A DNA stretch of 64,000 bases from Streptomyces typhae (GCF_009755605.1 NZ_WPNZ01000008.1:62001-126000), one strand, 5' to 3'. Counted from the first letter of the stretch, positions 50,348 through 59,516 are shown. The notes: generated by a model from the letters alone, not told the origin. Made by a program: numbers and translations.

Positions 50348-51691
50348 GTGCCCGGTGAACCGTTAGCAGTTCACCCGCTGACCTTCGTGCGCCAGTCGCA
50401 TGGATGGGGAAAGGCCGAGTTCGCCCGCCGCATGCGGTCACATGGCACGCTGCTCGGCATCTCCCTGGCGACCAACCGGACGACGGTGTGGAAGTGGGAG
50501 CAGGGACAAGAGCCGGACGGGGATGCTCAGCGCGTGCTCGCCGATCTCCTCCGTGTCCCCTACACGCGGATCCAGGCGGAGCAATGGCCACAGTGGCTGC
50601 CCGTATGGGAAGTGACAGGGCTTACTGCCCCATGGACGGAGGCGGGAACCGTCGAGGCGTTGGCTGACCTGGTGGGCAGCGGTCGTTTGGACCGCCGGGG
50701 CTTCCTCACCATCACCGGAGCCGCCCTGACAGGGCTCGCGGCGAGCTGGGTCGAGGCACCGCCGGCGTTCGCCTCTGCGCTCAACGGCGATCAAGTCACC
50801 GACAAGATGGTCTCGACGCTCGAGCAACGGATCAGCACGCTCCGCACGCTCGACGACCAGCTCGGCGGCGCCCGGCTTCTGGAGCAAGCACGCGGTGACT
50901 TCAGCCTGATCAGCGGTCTCCTCAGCGCCGGCCGGTACACAGACAGCGTCCGCCTCCGGCTGTACGCGCTCGCGGCCCGGGTGTCGCACCTGTCCGGCTG
51001 GATGGCCTACGACTCAGGGCTGCGGTCGGCCGGGCAGCAGTACTACGTCGGAGCCCTGCGTAGCGCCCGTACGGCCGGTGACGATGCCTTCGGCGCCTTC
51101 GTCCTGGCGGAGATGGGCGTGCACGTCTCCGAGGCCGGCCGCACCGCCGAGCGGGTCGACCTCATCTCAACCGCCCTGGACAACGCACCTCGAACGCTCT
51201 CGCCCTACACCCAGTCCTTCCTCTACCTGCACAAGGCCGAAGCGCTGTCCCGCGACGGCGATCACCAAAGGGCCGGTACGGCGCTGAATCGTGCCGCTTC
51301 CCTCTGGGAGCGCCACACGGTGGAGGACACCCCGGACTGGCTCGCCTGGTTCGGCGAGGCACAGCTGAGGTCGACCGAGGGCAAGGTCCTGCTGCGCTCG
51401 GGCCAAGTGGAGCGCGCTACGCGCTCCCTGGAAGACTCCATCAACAAGGCGGCTCCCCGGGACAAAGCCGTGCGCTCCAGCCGTCTGGCCGAGGCCCGCC
51501 TTGCCGGTGGCGATCTCGACGGAGCGCTCGACGCAGCGAACTACGGCGCCGGGCTCCTCGAAGACAAGGTCACCTCCGTCCGGGCCCTGGACCGGCTGAA
51601 GGAGTTCTCCGCGCGGCTCGAACCACGCAAGTCAGATCCCGCTATCCGCGAGTTCCGCGAGCGGCTCCAGGCGCTGCCTGTTACAGCGTGA
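50348..51691 (+). CDS. XRE-family regulator with TPR-like C-terminus
   Basis: 447 residues from GTG at 50348 (GGGAG upstream). The HTH is in residues 8-70 ('LTFVRQSHGWGKAEFARRMR', 'NRTTVWKWEQGQEPDGDAQR'). A Tat-like stretch 'RRGFLTITGAALTGLAASW' in the middle is typical of this Streptomyces regulator group. The C-terminal half is all-helical with TPR-like pairs ('SFLYLHKAEALSRDGDHQRA', 'EGKVLLRSGQVERATRSLED'). Such proteins often regulate adjacent small-peptide or RiPP loci. It is divergent from the peptide-cupin-reductase operon. Confidence 0.87.
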   Translation: MPGEPLAVHPLTFVRQSHGWGKAEFARRMRSHGTLLGISLATNRTTVWKWEQGQEPDGDAQRVLADLLRVPYTRIQAEQWPQWLPVWEVTGLTAPWTEAGTVEALADLVGSGRLDRRGFLTITGAALTGLAASWVEAPPAFASALNGDQVTDKMVSTLEQRISTLRTLDDQLGGARLLEQARGDFSLISGLLSAGRYTDSVRLRLYALAARVSHLSGWMAYDSGLRSAGQQYYVGALRSARTAGDDAFGAFVLAEMGVHVSEAGRTAERVDLISTALDNAPRTLSPYTQSFLYLHKAEALSRDGDHQRAGTALNRAASLWERHTVEDTPDWLAWFGEAQLRSTEGKVLLRSGQVERATRSLEDSINKAAPRDKAVRSSRLAEARLAGGDLDGALDAANYGAGLLEDKVTSVRALDRLKEFSARLEPRKSDPAIREFRERLQALPVTA

Positions 51692-51768
51692 CCGAGAACA
51701 CCGCATGCTCCGAGTGCGGTGCGGGCGGAGCCCTTCGCCCAGGCGGCCGGAGTGCCACGATGGTCCGT

Positions 51769-52941
51769 ATGACGACGATCAACGGTGAAGTCGCGGCCGA
51801 ATTCGAGCCCGTACGCGCGGCGTTCGCGGCCAACTTCGCGCACCACGGGGACATCGGCGCGGCGGTGTGCGTGTACCAGCACGGCCGGCCAGTGGTGGAC
51901 CTGTGGGGTGGGGTCGCCGATCCCGACACCGGCCGCCCGTGGCAACGCGACACTCTTCAACTGGTCTACTCGGCAACCAAAGGGGCAACTGCGAGCGCCG
52001 CGCATCTGCTGGTCCAGCGCGGCGAGCTGGACCTGGACGCGCCGGTGGCCAAGTACTGGCCGGAGTTCGCCGCGAACGGCAAGGCAGACATCCCGGTGCG
52101 CTGGCTCCTGTCCCACCAGGCCGGTCTGGTCACACTGGACCAACCGATGCCGTTGAACCAGGCGTTGGCCTGGCATCCAATGGCCGCCGCACTGGCCGCG
52201 CAACGCCCCGTGTGGGCTCCAGGAACCGCCCACGGATATCACGGGCGGACGTGGGGCTGGCTGGTCGGCGAGGTGATCCGCCGAGTGTCCGGCCGCTCAC
52301 CCGGCCGCTTCTTCGCCGACGAGTTCGCCACCCCGCTCGGACTGGACTTCTTCATCGGGCTGCCGACGAGCGAACGCGGCCGGGTCAGCCGCATGGTGCA
52401 CCGGAAGCCGGACGTCGACTTCACCACCCTGCCAGCGGAGTCGATCCCCGAAGACCTCCGCGAACAGGTCGCGGCCTGGAGCGACCCGAACTCCTTCAGC
52501 AATAGGGCGTACATGGTCACTGACCCGGCGGCGATCGACTTCGACTCCCCCGAGGTGCAGGCCGCAGAACTGCCGGCCTCCAACGGCATCGGCACCGCGC
52601 GGGGGCTGGCGCGCATGTACGCGGCACTGATCGGGGAAGTGGACGGCGTGCGCCTGCTCACCCCACAGACGATCGCAGCGGCCACCAAAGAGCAGTCGAG
52701 CGGAATGGACCAGGTACTGGTGGCGCCCAGCCGCTTCAGCTCCGGATACATGCTGCCCACCGAGGGCAACCCCATGACCGGGCCGCAGTCCTTCGGCCAC
52801 ACCGGACGGGGCGGCTCCTTCGGATTCGCCGACCCGGAGCACGGCATCACCTTCGGCTACGTGATGAACCACATCATCAGCGGCTCCGACGACGTGCGGG
52901 CGGCATCACTGGTCGAAGCAGTGCGCACATCACTGTCGTGA
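51769..52941 (+). CDS. Serine hydrolase, beta-lactamase/esterase class C-like
   Basis: 390 residues from ATG at 51769 (ATG at 51760 is an alternative); neither has a strong ribosome-binding site. 'LQLVYSATKGATASAAHLLV' holds the SxxK catalytic Ser and Lys. 'GTAHGYHGRTWGWLVGEVIR' has the YxG equivalent of YxN, and 'QSFGHTGRGGSFGFADPEH' the HTG triad. There is no signal peptide, which favours a cytoplasmic esterase (EstB-like) over a true beta-lactamase. It ends next to a 22-bp direct repeat. Confidence 0.87.
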   Translation: MTTINGEVAAEFEPVRAAFAANFAHHGDIGAAVCVYQHGRPVVDLWGGVADPDTGRPWQRDTLQLVYSATKGATASAAHLLVQRGELDLDAPVAKYWPEFAANGKADIPVRWLLSHQAGLVTLDQPMPLNQALAWHPMAAALAAQRPVWAPGTAHGYHGRTWGWLVGEVIRRVSGRSPGRFFADEFATPLGLDFFIGLPTSERGRVSRMVHRKPDVDFTTLPAESIPEDLREQVAAWSDPNSFSNRAYMVTDPAAIDFDSPEVQAAELPASNGIGTARGLARMYAALIGEVDGVRLLTPQTIAAATKEQSSGMDQVLVAPSRFSSGYMLPTEGNPMTGPQSFGHTGRGGSFGFADPEHGITFGYVMNHIISGSDDVRAASLVEAVRTSLS

Positions 52942-53276
52942 CGAGCCCTGCACACTGTCGTGACGAGCACTGCCTGACGAGCTCATCCTTCGCGGCGAAA
53001 GAGCCTCTGCGACGGCAATTGCCGACGCCGGATGGTCTGAACAGTACGACGAGAGTGTCAAAGCGGTCTGGAGGACAGCGCGCCCATGGGCACCCGAAGG
53101 CGCGCATTTTCGCGTATGAATTCTTTCACTCTGTCTGGAGAAGCCCGGAGCCCACCGCGGAGAATCGGCCACGCGGAAAGACAGCAGGGCGAAGGAACGG
53201 GAAATGCGCATCGCCCCAGCTCCAAGCGGGTCACCAGCAAGTTTCCGCAGATCAGCGCTACCGGGACGACGACTTC
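52942..53276. other. Non-coding stretch before the corA remnant
   Basis: No gene is supported. CACTGTCGTGACGAGC occurs twice (52931 and 52953, 22 bp apart) across the stop of the hydrolase gene. The rest is somewhat lower in G+C than its surroundings and carries no motif I recognise. Confidence 0.5.
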
Positions 53277-53399
53277 AAGAAGATCTCCAGCCGGGCCGCC
53301 ATCCTCTTCGTCCCCACCCCGGTGGGCACGATCAGCTGATGGGGGTGGTGCGTGTAAGTCTGTGCTTCATCTGCAAGAGGCAGGACTGGCTGTAGCGGG
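53277..53399 (+). pseudogene. Decayed copy of the corA 3' end
   Basis: 53277-53333 matches 44862-44918 of corA at 54 of 57 bases, and 53345-53399 matches 44994-45048 at 48 of 55 bases, continuing past the stop codon into GCGGG. The 66 bp between, including the GMN codons (44919-44984), are replaced by 2 bp, which also breaks the frame. It is thus a duplicate of only the gene's end, marking the far border of the segment that follows intact corA. Confidence 0.88.
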
Positions 53400-53447
53400 T
53401 AACGCAGCTGACCTCATCAGCAGTCCGGACAGGCCCAAGGACATCGC

Positions 53448-53766
53448 ATGCGTCGCGTCACTCCCCTCGGCTTGTCCGGCAGCTTCGCCGGTGAGGACCG
53501 CTTCCGGCGCGACGCGGAGACGATCACGACGCTCGCGGGCCTGATACCCGCTCATGAGAGCTCACGCGTGGCGCGGTACCTGAGAGCAGTGACGGCGTCC
53601 ACTACCGGCGCGCGACACGGCGGAGTACGTGGAGACCCACGGCACCGGCCTCCCGTCCGGCTTCATGGCGCACGGCGGGTGGGCGGGGTGGAGCGTGCCC
53701 TCGCTGATCGACGAGGAGATCATGGAGGTCGACGACTTCTTCATGTCCCTTCGCGCGCAAGGCTGA
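53448..53766 (+). pseudogene. Frameshifted conserved hypothetical
   Basis: The first frame from ATG 53448 reads 'PLGLSGSFAGEDRFRRDAET' and 'LAGLIPAHESSRVARYLRAV', then loses sense. A second frame from about 53610 reads 'TAEYVETHGTGLPSGFMAHG' and 'IDEEIMEVDDFFMSLRAQG' to the TGA at 53764. The two parts look like the ends of one small protein with its middle deleted. The function is unknown. Confidence 0.55.
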
Positions 53767-53787
53767 GCAGCTCCTACGATCACGGTC

Positions 53788-54720
53788 ATGGACTGGCTGG
53801 AGCGCGTCGCGAAGCTGCGGCAGTGGAGTCGGGGTGGTGTGCGGGCGCCGCACAAACCCTTGCTGCTGCTGTACGCGCTGGGGCGGTATCAGGTCGATGC
53901 CGAGGGCGAGTTGGCGTACACGGCGGTGGAGGCCGATCTCAAGGGGCTGCTGGCCGAGTACGGGCCCGTGCGTGGGACCACGCCCGCCTATCCCTTTCAC
54001 CATCTGGTCAGTGACGGGGTGTGGGAGGTACGGACCGACCGCGGTGCCGGCAGCCCCGGCTCCGGCGTGCGGGAGTTGCGGGCGAGCGGCGCCGCCGGGC
54101 GGCTGGTGCCGGAGCTGCGGGCGGTGCTCCGACAGGATCCTTCGCTGCTGGGGCGCATGGCAAGGGTCCTGCTGGATCTGCACTTCCCGCCCTCGCTGCA
54201 CCAGGACCTGTGCGACGCCGTGGGTCTCGAACTGGAGTTGGCGGAGACCGCGACCCTGACGGCGCCCGGGCGTCGGCAACGGGACCGCCGTATGCGGGAC
54301 GCGGTCCTCACCGCCTACGAGTACCAGTGCGCCTTCTGCGGCTACGACGGCATGCTCGGCACCGTGCCGGTCGGACTCGAGGCCGCGCACGTGCGCTGGT
54401 GGGCCTTCGACGGGCCCGACGACGTCGACAACGGGCTGTGCCTGTGCTCCCTGCACCACAAGCTCTTCGACAGAGGCGTCCTCGGCATAGGTGGGACGGA
54501 GGGTGCGGGTGGCTCGGGGCGCGGGCATCGCGTCCTCGTGTCCCCGCACTTCGCCGGCCGCAGCCACGCCGCCCGCGAGCACGTCACCACCCTCGCGGGC
54601 CGTCCCCTCATCGGGCCCCGGCCCGGCGCCCGCCCCGTCGCCGCCCCCCACCGCTCCTGGCACACCAGCCAGGTCTTCAAGGGCTCCACCCGGCCGGACC
54701 GGCTCGTCAGCGGAGTTTGA
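53788..54720 (+). CDS. Phosphorothioate-type SBD-HNH restriction endonuclease
   Basis: 310 residues. The N-terminal sulfur-binding domain is recognised by 'GGVRAPHKPLLLLYALGRYQ' and 'AYPFHHLVSDGVWEV'. The C-terminal HNH domain has 'QCAFCGYDG' (Cys181, Cys184), 'GLEAAHVRWWAFDGPDDVDN' (His201, Asn215) and 'GLCLCSLHHKLFDRGVLG' (His223/224). The plan is that of ScoMcrA/SprMcrA, type IV enzymes that cut near phosphorothioate-modified DNA. No dnd modification genes are nearby, as expected for a defence against sulfur-modified foreign DNA. It overlaps the convergent SDR gene by 14 bp. Confidence 0.9.
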   Translation: MDWLERVAKLRQWSRGGVRAPHKPLLLLYALGRYQVDAEGELAYTAVEADLKGLLAEYGPVRGTTPAYPFHHLVSDGVWEVRTDRGAGSPGSGVRELRASGAAGRLVPELRAVLRQDPSLLGRMARVLLDLHFPPSLHQDLCDAVGLELELAETATLTAPGRRQRDRRMRDAVLTAYEYQCAFCGYDGMLGTVPVGLEAAHVRWWAFDGPDDVDNGLCLCSLHHKLFDRGVLGIGGTEGAGGSGRGHRVLVSPHFAGRSHAAREHVTTLAGRPLIGPRPGARPVAAPHRSWHTSQVFKGSTRPDRLVSGV

Positions 54721-55477
54721 CGGAGCCGCCGTCCGCCATCACCGTCTGGCCCGTCATGTACCGCGCGTCGTCGCTCGCCAGGAAGGCCACCACGGGGGCG
54801 ACGTCCCGGTCCGGGTCGCCGAAGCGGCCCAGCGGGACCGAGGCCGCGGACCGCTCGTACTGCTCCGGGCGGGCCTCGGCCCACGCGGCCACTCCCGCCG
54901 TCAGAGCCATCGGGCAGACCACGTTGACCCGGATGTTGAAGGACGCCCACTCATTGGCCGCCACCCGGCTCAGGCCCCTGATCGCCTCCTTCGCCGCCGC
55001 GTACGACGCCTGGTTCGGCTGGCCGTTCAGTCCCGCGCCCGAACCGAAGTTGACGACACTGGCGTTGCCCGTCCTCTTCAGTTCCGGCAGCGCCGCCAGC
55101 ATGAAGTTGCGCGTCGCGTACAGGCCGGTGTCCATCGCGAGGGCCCAGTCCTCGTCCGTCTGCTCCTCGAACGGCTTCTGCCGCGACACACTCGCGTTGT
55201 TGACCAGGACGTCGAGGGAACCGAACCGCTCCACCGCCGTGGCCACCGCCCGCTCCGCCACGTCGCGGTCGGAGACGTCGCCCGGCACGAAGGCCACCGC
55301 GTCCCCCGACCCGTCGGCGAGCGCCCGCCCCGCGTCCTCCTGAAGGTCGACCACGACCACGCGGGCGCCGCGCGCGACGAACAGTTTCGTGATGGCGCCG
55401 CCGATGCCCGAGGCTCCCCCGGTGACGACGGCCGACTTGCCCTCCAGGGTGCGGGGGTGGTGGTGGGAGTGGGTCAT
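54707..55477 (-). CDS. Short-chain dehydrogenase/reductase (module B)
   Basis: 256 residues. Motifs are 'KSAVVTGGASGIGGAITKLF' (TGxxxGIG), 'LDVLVNNASV' (NNA), Ser in 'VVNFGSGAG', and 'YAAAKEAIRG' (YxxxK). It ends 'MTGQTVMADGGSVKLR', as in the classical FabG-like group. A His-rich N-terminus ('MTHSHHHPRTLEG') is unusual and may bind metal. Its start overlaps the MFS gene by 4 bp, so pump and reductase form one coupled module. Confidence 0.88.
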   Translation of the reverse strand: MTHSHHHPRTLEGKSAVVTGGASGIGGAITKLFVARGARVVVVDLQEDAGRALADGSGDAVAFVPGDVSDRDVAERAVATAVERFGSLDVLVNNASVSRQKPFEEQTDEDWALAMDTGLYATRNFMLAALPELKRTGNASVVNFGSGAGLNGQPNQASYAAAKEAIRGLSRVAANEWASFNIRVNVVCPMALTAGVAAWAEARPEQYERSAASVPLGRFGDPDRDVAPVVAFLASDDARYMTGQTVMADGGSVKLR

Positions 55478-57033
55478 GGTGCGTTTCCCTTCTTGGTTCG
55501 GGTGTGACGATCCTCGGTGGCCGTCACGGAGGTGCCCTCGGGCGCGGAGGTGGACGCGGGCGCGGGCGCAGACGCGGACGCGGGCACAGACGTGGGTGCG
55601 GGCGCGGGCGCTTCGGCTCCCCCGCCCGGACGGCGCACCCCTCCCCCCGGAATCGCCAGCGTGAGCAGCAGCCCCACCCCCGCGGCCGCCATCGCCACCA
55701 CGTACGTCATCCGGAAACCGTGCTCGGTCGGTATCTCCGCCGGACCCAGGCGCGTCGTCATGTTCGCCAGGATCGCCGCCGTCACCGCGCTCGACGTCGA
55801 GGTGCCGATCGAGCGCATGAGCGCGTTGACCCCGTTGGCCGACGCCGTCTCGGTCACCGGTACGGCGCCCATGATCAGGGCGGGCATCGCGGCGTAGGCG
55901 ATGCCCACACCCGCGCTGATGATCATCGAGGCGAGGACGATCTGCCACATCTCGGACATCAGGAGGAGGCCGATCCCGTAGCCGACGCCGAGGACCGCCA
56001 CGCCGACCAGCAGGGCCGTGCGGGCGCCTGACCTGGCCGTGATGCGGGCGGACACGGGTGACAGGGCCATCATCACCAGTCCGCCCGGCGCGAGCGCGAG
56101 GCCCGCGGCCAGCGTGGACTGACCCAGGCCGTACCCCGTCGCGGCGGGCGACTGGAGCAGTTGCGGCAGGGTCAGCGACATCGCGTACATCGAGAAGCCG
56201 ACGAGGACGGACGCCAGGTTGGTGAACAGCACCGGTCGGCGCACGGTGATGCGCAGGTCGACCAGCGGCTGCGCGACGCGCGTCTCGTGGAAGCCCCAGA
56301 CGACGAGGACGAGGGCACCCGCCGCGAACAGCCACAGAGTGGCGGCGCTGGTCCAGCCCCAGTCCCCGCCCTTGGTGACCGGCAGCAGCAGACACACCAG
56401 ACCGGCCGCGAGACCGAGAGCACCCGGTACGTCGAAACGCCCCTGCGCGCGCACCGGCGACTCGGGCAGCAGCGCGACGACGAGGGCGAGGCAGACCACG
56501 CCCAGTGCGGCGGCGAGCCAGAACAGCACATGCCAGTCGGCGTACTCGACGATGGCCGCGGCGACCGGCAGACCGATCGCGCCGCCGACGCCGAGCGTCG
56601 CGCTCACCAGGGACACCGCACCGCCGACCCGCGCGGGCGGCAGTTCGTCCCGCAGCATGCTGATACCCACGGGGATGACGCCCGTGGCCAGTCCCTGGAG
56701 CGCCCGCCCGACGATCACCGGGACCAGGCTGTCGGTCACGGCACAGACCACCGAACCCGCCACAAGCGCGGCCAGGCTCGCGACGAGGATCCTGCGCTTG
56801 CCGTACATGTCGCCGAGCCGCCCGGCGATCGGGGTCACGACCGCCGCGGCGAGGAGCGTCGCGGTGATCACCCAGGACGTGTCGGACGGCGCCGCGTGCA
56901 GCAGCCGCGGCAGCTCGGGGATGATCGGCACGACGAGGGTCTGCATGAGCGACACCACGACTCCGGCCAGCGCGATCACGGGGGTGATCGCGCCCGGTCG
57001 CGGCGTGCGCCGGGGGGCGGATGTGCTGGGCAC
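55474..57033 (-). CDS. MFS transporter, DHA2 family (module B)
   Basis: 519 residues from GTG at 57033 (GAGGAG 8 bases upstream). About 14 membrane segments are present. 'ITATLLAAAVVTPIAGRLGD' with 'MYGKRRILV' is motif A. 'GRALQGLATGVIPVGISMLR' is motif B, and 'LGVGGAIGLPVAAAIVEY' is motif C of drug exporters. The C-terminal tail is a Pro/Ala/Ser-rich stretch of about 40 residues. It is very similar to the module A transporter, the two agreeing at most positions, so they arose by duplication. The substrate is unknown. Confidence 0.88.
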   Translation of the reverse strand: MPSTSAPRRTPRPGAITPVIALAGVVVSLMQTLVVPIIPELPRLLHAAPSDTSWVITATLLAAAVVTPIAGRLGDMYGKRRILVASLAALVAGSVVCAVTDSLVPVIVGRALQGLATGVIPVGISMLRDELPPARVGGAVSLVSATLGVGGAIGLPVAAAIVEYADWHVLFWLAAALGVVCLALVVALLPESPVRAQGRFDVPGALGLAAGLVCLLLPVTKGGDWGWTSAATLWLFAAGALVLVVWGFHETRVAQPLVDLRITVRRPVLFTNLASVLVGFSMYAMSLTLPQLLQSPAATGYGLGQSTLAAGLALAPGGLVMMALSPVSARITARSGARTALLVGVAVLGVGYGIGLLLMSEMWQIVLASMIISAGVGIAYAAMPALIMGAVPVTETASANGVNALMRSIGTSTSSAVTAAILANMTTRLGPAEIPTEHGFRMTYVVAMAAAGVGLLLTLAIPGGGVRRPGGGAEAPAPAPTSVPASASAPAPASTSAPEGTSVTATEDRHTRTKKGNAP

Positions 57034-57088
57034 GTAGGTGCTCCTCAAGGGGCGAGGGACAGGTGACAGGCGGGGGCGGAGGCGGCCC

Positions 57089-57886
57089 TCAGGAGGGGAG
57101 TTGCGCCCTTCGCCCCGGCGCGGCCGACGACTGCATCGTCATCCCGCCGTCCACGACGAGGAGTTGCCCGGTGAGGTACCGGGACTCGTCCGAGGCGAGG
57201 AACACCATGGTGTGGCCGATGTCCTCGGGTGCGCCGAGTCGGGGCAGGGCGTTGCCCTTCCGCAGACTGTCGATGACGCTCTCCGGCAGGTTGTTCTCCA
57301 GGGCCGGTGTCATGACGGCGCCGGGGGCGATCGCGTTGCAGCGCACGTTGTGGGGCCCGTACTGGACGGCCGTCGACTTGGTGATGCTGACCACGGCGGC
57401 CTTGACGGCCCCGTACGACGTCTGGAGCACGTCGCCGACCAGCGCGGCGACGGAAGCGGTGTTGATGATCGAACCGCCGCCCGCCCGGATCATGAGGGGC
57501 AGCGCGTGCCGGGTGCCGAGGATCGTGCTGGTCATGTTGCGGGCGACGGCCCGGTGGAACTCGTCCATGTCCATGCACAGGAGGTCCAGGTCGGTACGCG
57601 GATCGGTGCCGCCCACGTGGTTGCAGAGCACGTTCAGGGAGCCGAACTCCCTGACGGTCGCGGCGATCATGTCCACGATCGAGCTCTCGTCGGTGACGTC
57701 CACCGTGACGGGCAGGGCCTGGCCGCCCGCCTTCTCGATGAGCGCCGCCGTCTCCGTCGCGGCGCCGGTGTCGTAGTCGGCGACCACGACCCGCGCGCCC
57801 TGCCCGCTCATCAGCTCCGCGGCGGAGCGGCCGATGCCGCTGCCCGCACCGGTGATGACGGCGACCTTGTCCTTGAGGCGTTCCAT
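57089..57886 (-). CDS. Short-chain dehydrogenase/reductase (module A)
   Basis: 265 residues from ATG at 57886. Motifs are 'VAVITGAGSGIGRSAAELM' (TGxxxGIG), 'NVLCNHVGG' in place of NNAG, Ser in 'INTASVAAL', and 'SYGAVKAAVVSITKS' (YxxxK). The NH-G variation of the NNAG motif is uncommon. It is much less similar to the module B reductase than the two MFS proteins are to each other, suggesting different substrates. It lies 107 bp downstream of the module A transporter, behind a GTACGG-rich spacer. Confidence 0.88.
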   Translation of the reverse strand: MERLKDKVAVITGAGSGIGRSAAELMSGQGARVVVADYDTGAATETAALIEKAGGQALPVTVDVTDESSIVDMIAATVREFGSLNVLCNHVGGTDPRTDLDLLCMDMDEFHRAVARNMTSTILGTRHALPLMIRAGGGSIINTASVAALVGDVLQTSYGAVKAAVVSITKSTAVQYGPHNVRCNAIAPGAVMTPALENNLPESVIDSLRKGNALPRLGAPEDIGHTMVFLASDESRYLTGQLLVVDGGMTMQSSAAPGRRAQLPS

Positions 57887-57993
57887 GAGGGTTTCCTTCG
57901 CTGTGTACGGGGGTGTCGGTACGGGGGTGGGTGTGGGTGTGGGTACGGAGATGCCCGTACGGGTACGCGTACGGAGCCGAGCCGCGCGGCGGT

Positions 57994-59454
57994 TCAGGAG
58001 GACGCGCTCGCCGCAGGCACCGCGGCGGTGTCCTGACCGCCGGCGGGCCGGGGCGCCCTGGGAATGAGCAGAGTGACGGCGACCGCCGCGGCCGCGGCGA
58101 GCATCGCCACGACGTAGGTCATGCGGAAGCCGTGCTCGGTCGGTACGGAGACGGGCCCGAGCTGTGTGCTCATGGTGGCGAGCATCGCCGCCATGACCGC
58201 GCTGGACGAGGACGTGCCGATGGAGCGCATCAGGGAGTTGAGGCCGTTGGCGGACGCGGTCTCGGTCAGCGGTACGGCGCCCATGATCAGGGCGGGGCTC
58301 GCGGCGTAGGCGATGCCCACACCGGCGCTGACGATCATCGACATGACGATGATCTGCCAGACCTCCGCCATGAGCAGCAGGCCGACGCCGTACCCGGCGC
58401 CGATCACGCACAGTCCGGTCAGTAGCGTCACGCGGGCGCCGTGGCGGGCGGTGATGCGGGCGGAGAGGGGCGCGAAGGCCATCATGACCAGGCCGCTGGG
58501 CGCGAGGGCGAGGCCGGCGGCGAGCGTGGACTGACCCAGGCCGTACCCCGTGGCGGCGGGCGACTGCAGCAGCTGCGGCAGGACCAGCGACGTCGCGTAC
58601 ATCGAGAAGCCGACCAGGAGCGAGGCCAGGTTGGTGAAGAGCACGGGGCGGCGCGCGGTGACGCGCAGGTCGACCAGTGGCTGCGCGACGCGCAGCTCGT
58701 ACACGCCCCAGAGAAGCAGGATCACGACGCCGCCCGCGAACAGGCCGAGGGTCGAGCCGCTCGTCCAGCCCCAGCTCGCGCCCTTGGTGGCGGGCAGGAG
58801 CAGGCACACCAGACCGGCGGCGAGCCCGATCGCGCCGAGCACGTCGAACCGTCCCGGGGACTGGTTCGGGGACTCCCGCAGCAGGGTCACGACGAGGGCG
58901 AGGCAGACCGCGCCGAGTGCGGCGGCGAGCCAGAACAGCACGTGCCAGTCGGCGTACTCGACGATGGCGGCCGACGCGGGCAGGCCCACCGCGCCGCCGA
59001 CGCCGAGGGCGGCGCTGACCAGGGCGACGGCGCCACCGACGCGTTCGGCGGGCAGCACGTCGCGCAGGAAGCTGATGCCGACCGGGATGACTCCGGTGGC
59101 GAGCCCCTGGAGCGCCCGCCCCGTGATCACCGGCACCAGGCTGTCGGACACCGCGCACAGCACGGACCCTGCGACGACCAGGACCAGGCTCGCGACGATG
59201 ACCCTGCGCTTGCCGTACATGTCGCCTAGCCGCCCGGCGATCGGCGTGACCACGGCCGCCGCCAGGAGCGTGGCCGTCACCGCCCAGGAGGCGTTCGAAG
59301 GACCCGTGTGCAGGAGCTGGGGCAGCTTCGGGATGATCGGCACGATCAAGGTCTGCATGAGCGATATCACGACGCAGCTCAGCGTGATCACCACGGTGAC
59401 CGGCCCCGATGCCGCGGTGCGGCTGCCGACCGCCCTGGCTGACGACGAAGACAT
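57994..59454 (-). CDS. MFS transporter, DHA2 family (module A)
   Basis: 486 residues. It carries the same motif A ('VVTPIAGRLGDMYGKRRVIV'), motif B ('GRALQGLATGVIPVGISFLR') and motif C ('LGVGGAVGLPASAAIVEY') as module B. It lacks the long Pro/Ala tail. It is divergent from the MarR gene, with paired repeats in the 161-bp gap, so it is the likely direct target. It should export a hydrophobic compound using the proton gradient. Confidence 0.88.
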   Translation of the reverse strand: MSSSSARAVGSRTAASGPVTVVITLSCVVISLMQTLIVPIIPKLPQLLHTGPSNASWAVTATLLAAAVVTPIAGRLGDMYGKRRVIVASLVLVVAGSVLCAVSDSLVPVITGRALQGLATGVIPVGISFLRDVLPAERVGGAVALVSAALGVGGAVGLPASAAIVEYADWHVLFWLAAALGAVCLALVVTLLRESPNQSPGRFDVLGAIGLAAGLVCLLLPATKGASWGWTSGSTLGLFAGGVVILLLWGVYELRVAQPLVDLRVTARRPVLFTNLASLLVGFSMYATSLVLPQLLQSPAATGYGLGQSTLAAGLALAPSGLVMMAFAPLSARITARHGARVTLLTGLCVIGAGYGVGLLLMAEVWQIIVMSMIVSAGVGIAYAASPALIMGAVPLTETASANGLNSLMRSIGTSSSSAVMAAMLATMSTQLGPVSVPTEHGFRMTYVVAMLAAAAAVAVTLLIPRAPRPAGGQDTAAVPAASASS

Positions 59455-59481
59455 CGAAGCGCTCCTTGATGAGGCAGAGGG

Positions 59482-59516
59482 GTATGCATGTTACATACGA
59501 TGTGCATGTTACATAC
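59482..59516. promoter_or_regulatory. Paired GCATGTTACATAC repeats, putative MarR operator
   Basis: GCATGTTACATAC occurs at 59486-59498 and 59504-59516, 18 bp apart. With flanking GTAT (59482) the first copy shows GTATG...CATAC symmetry. The block is strikingly A+T-rich for this genome and sits between the divergent MFS and MarR starts. Confidence 0.7.

Noticed and set aside
51769..52941. Calling the serine hydrolase an antibiotic-resistance beta-lactamase
   Set aside because: It has SxxK and HTG motifs but no signal peptide, and the esterase branch has the same motifs.
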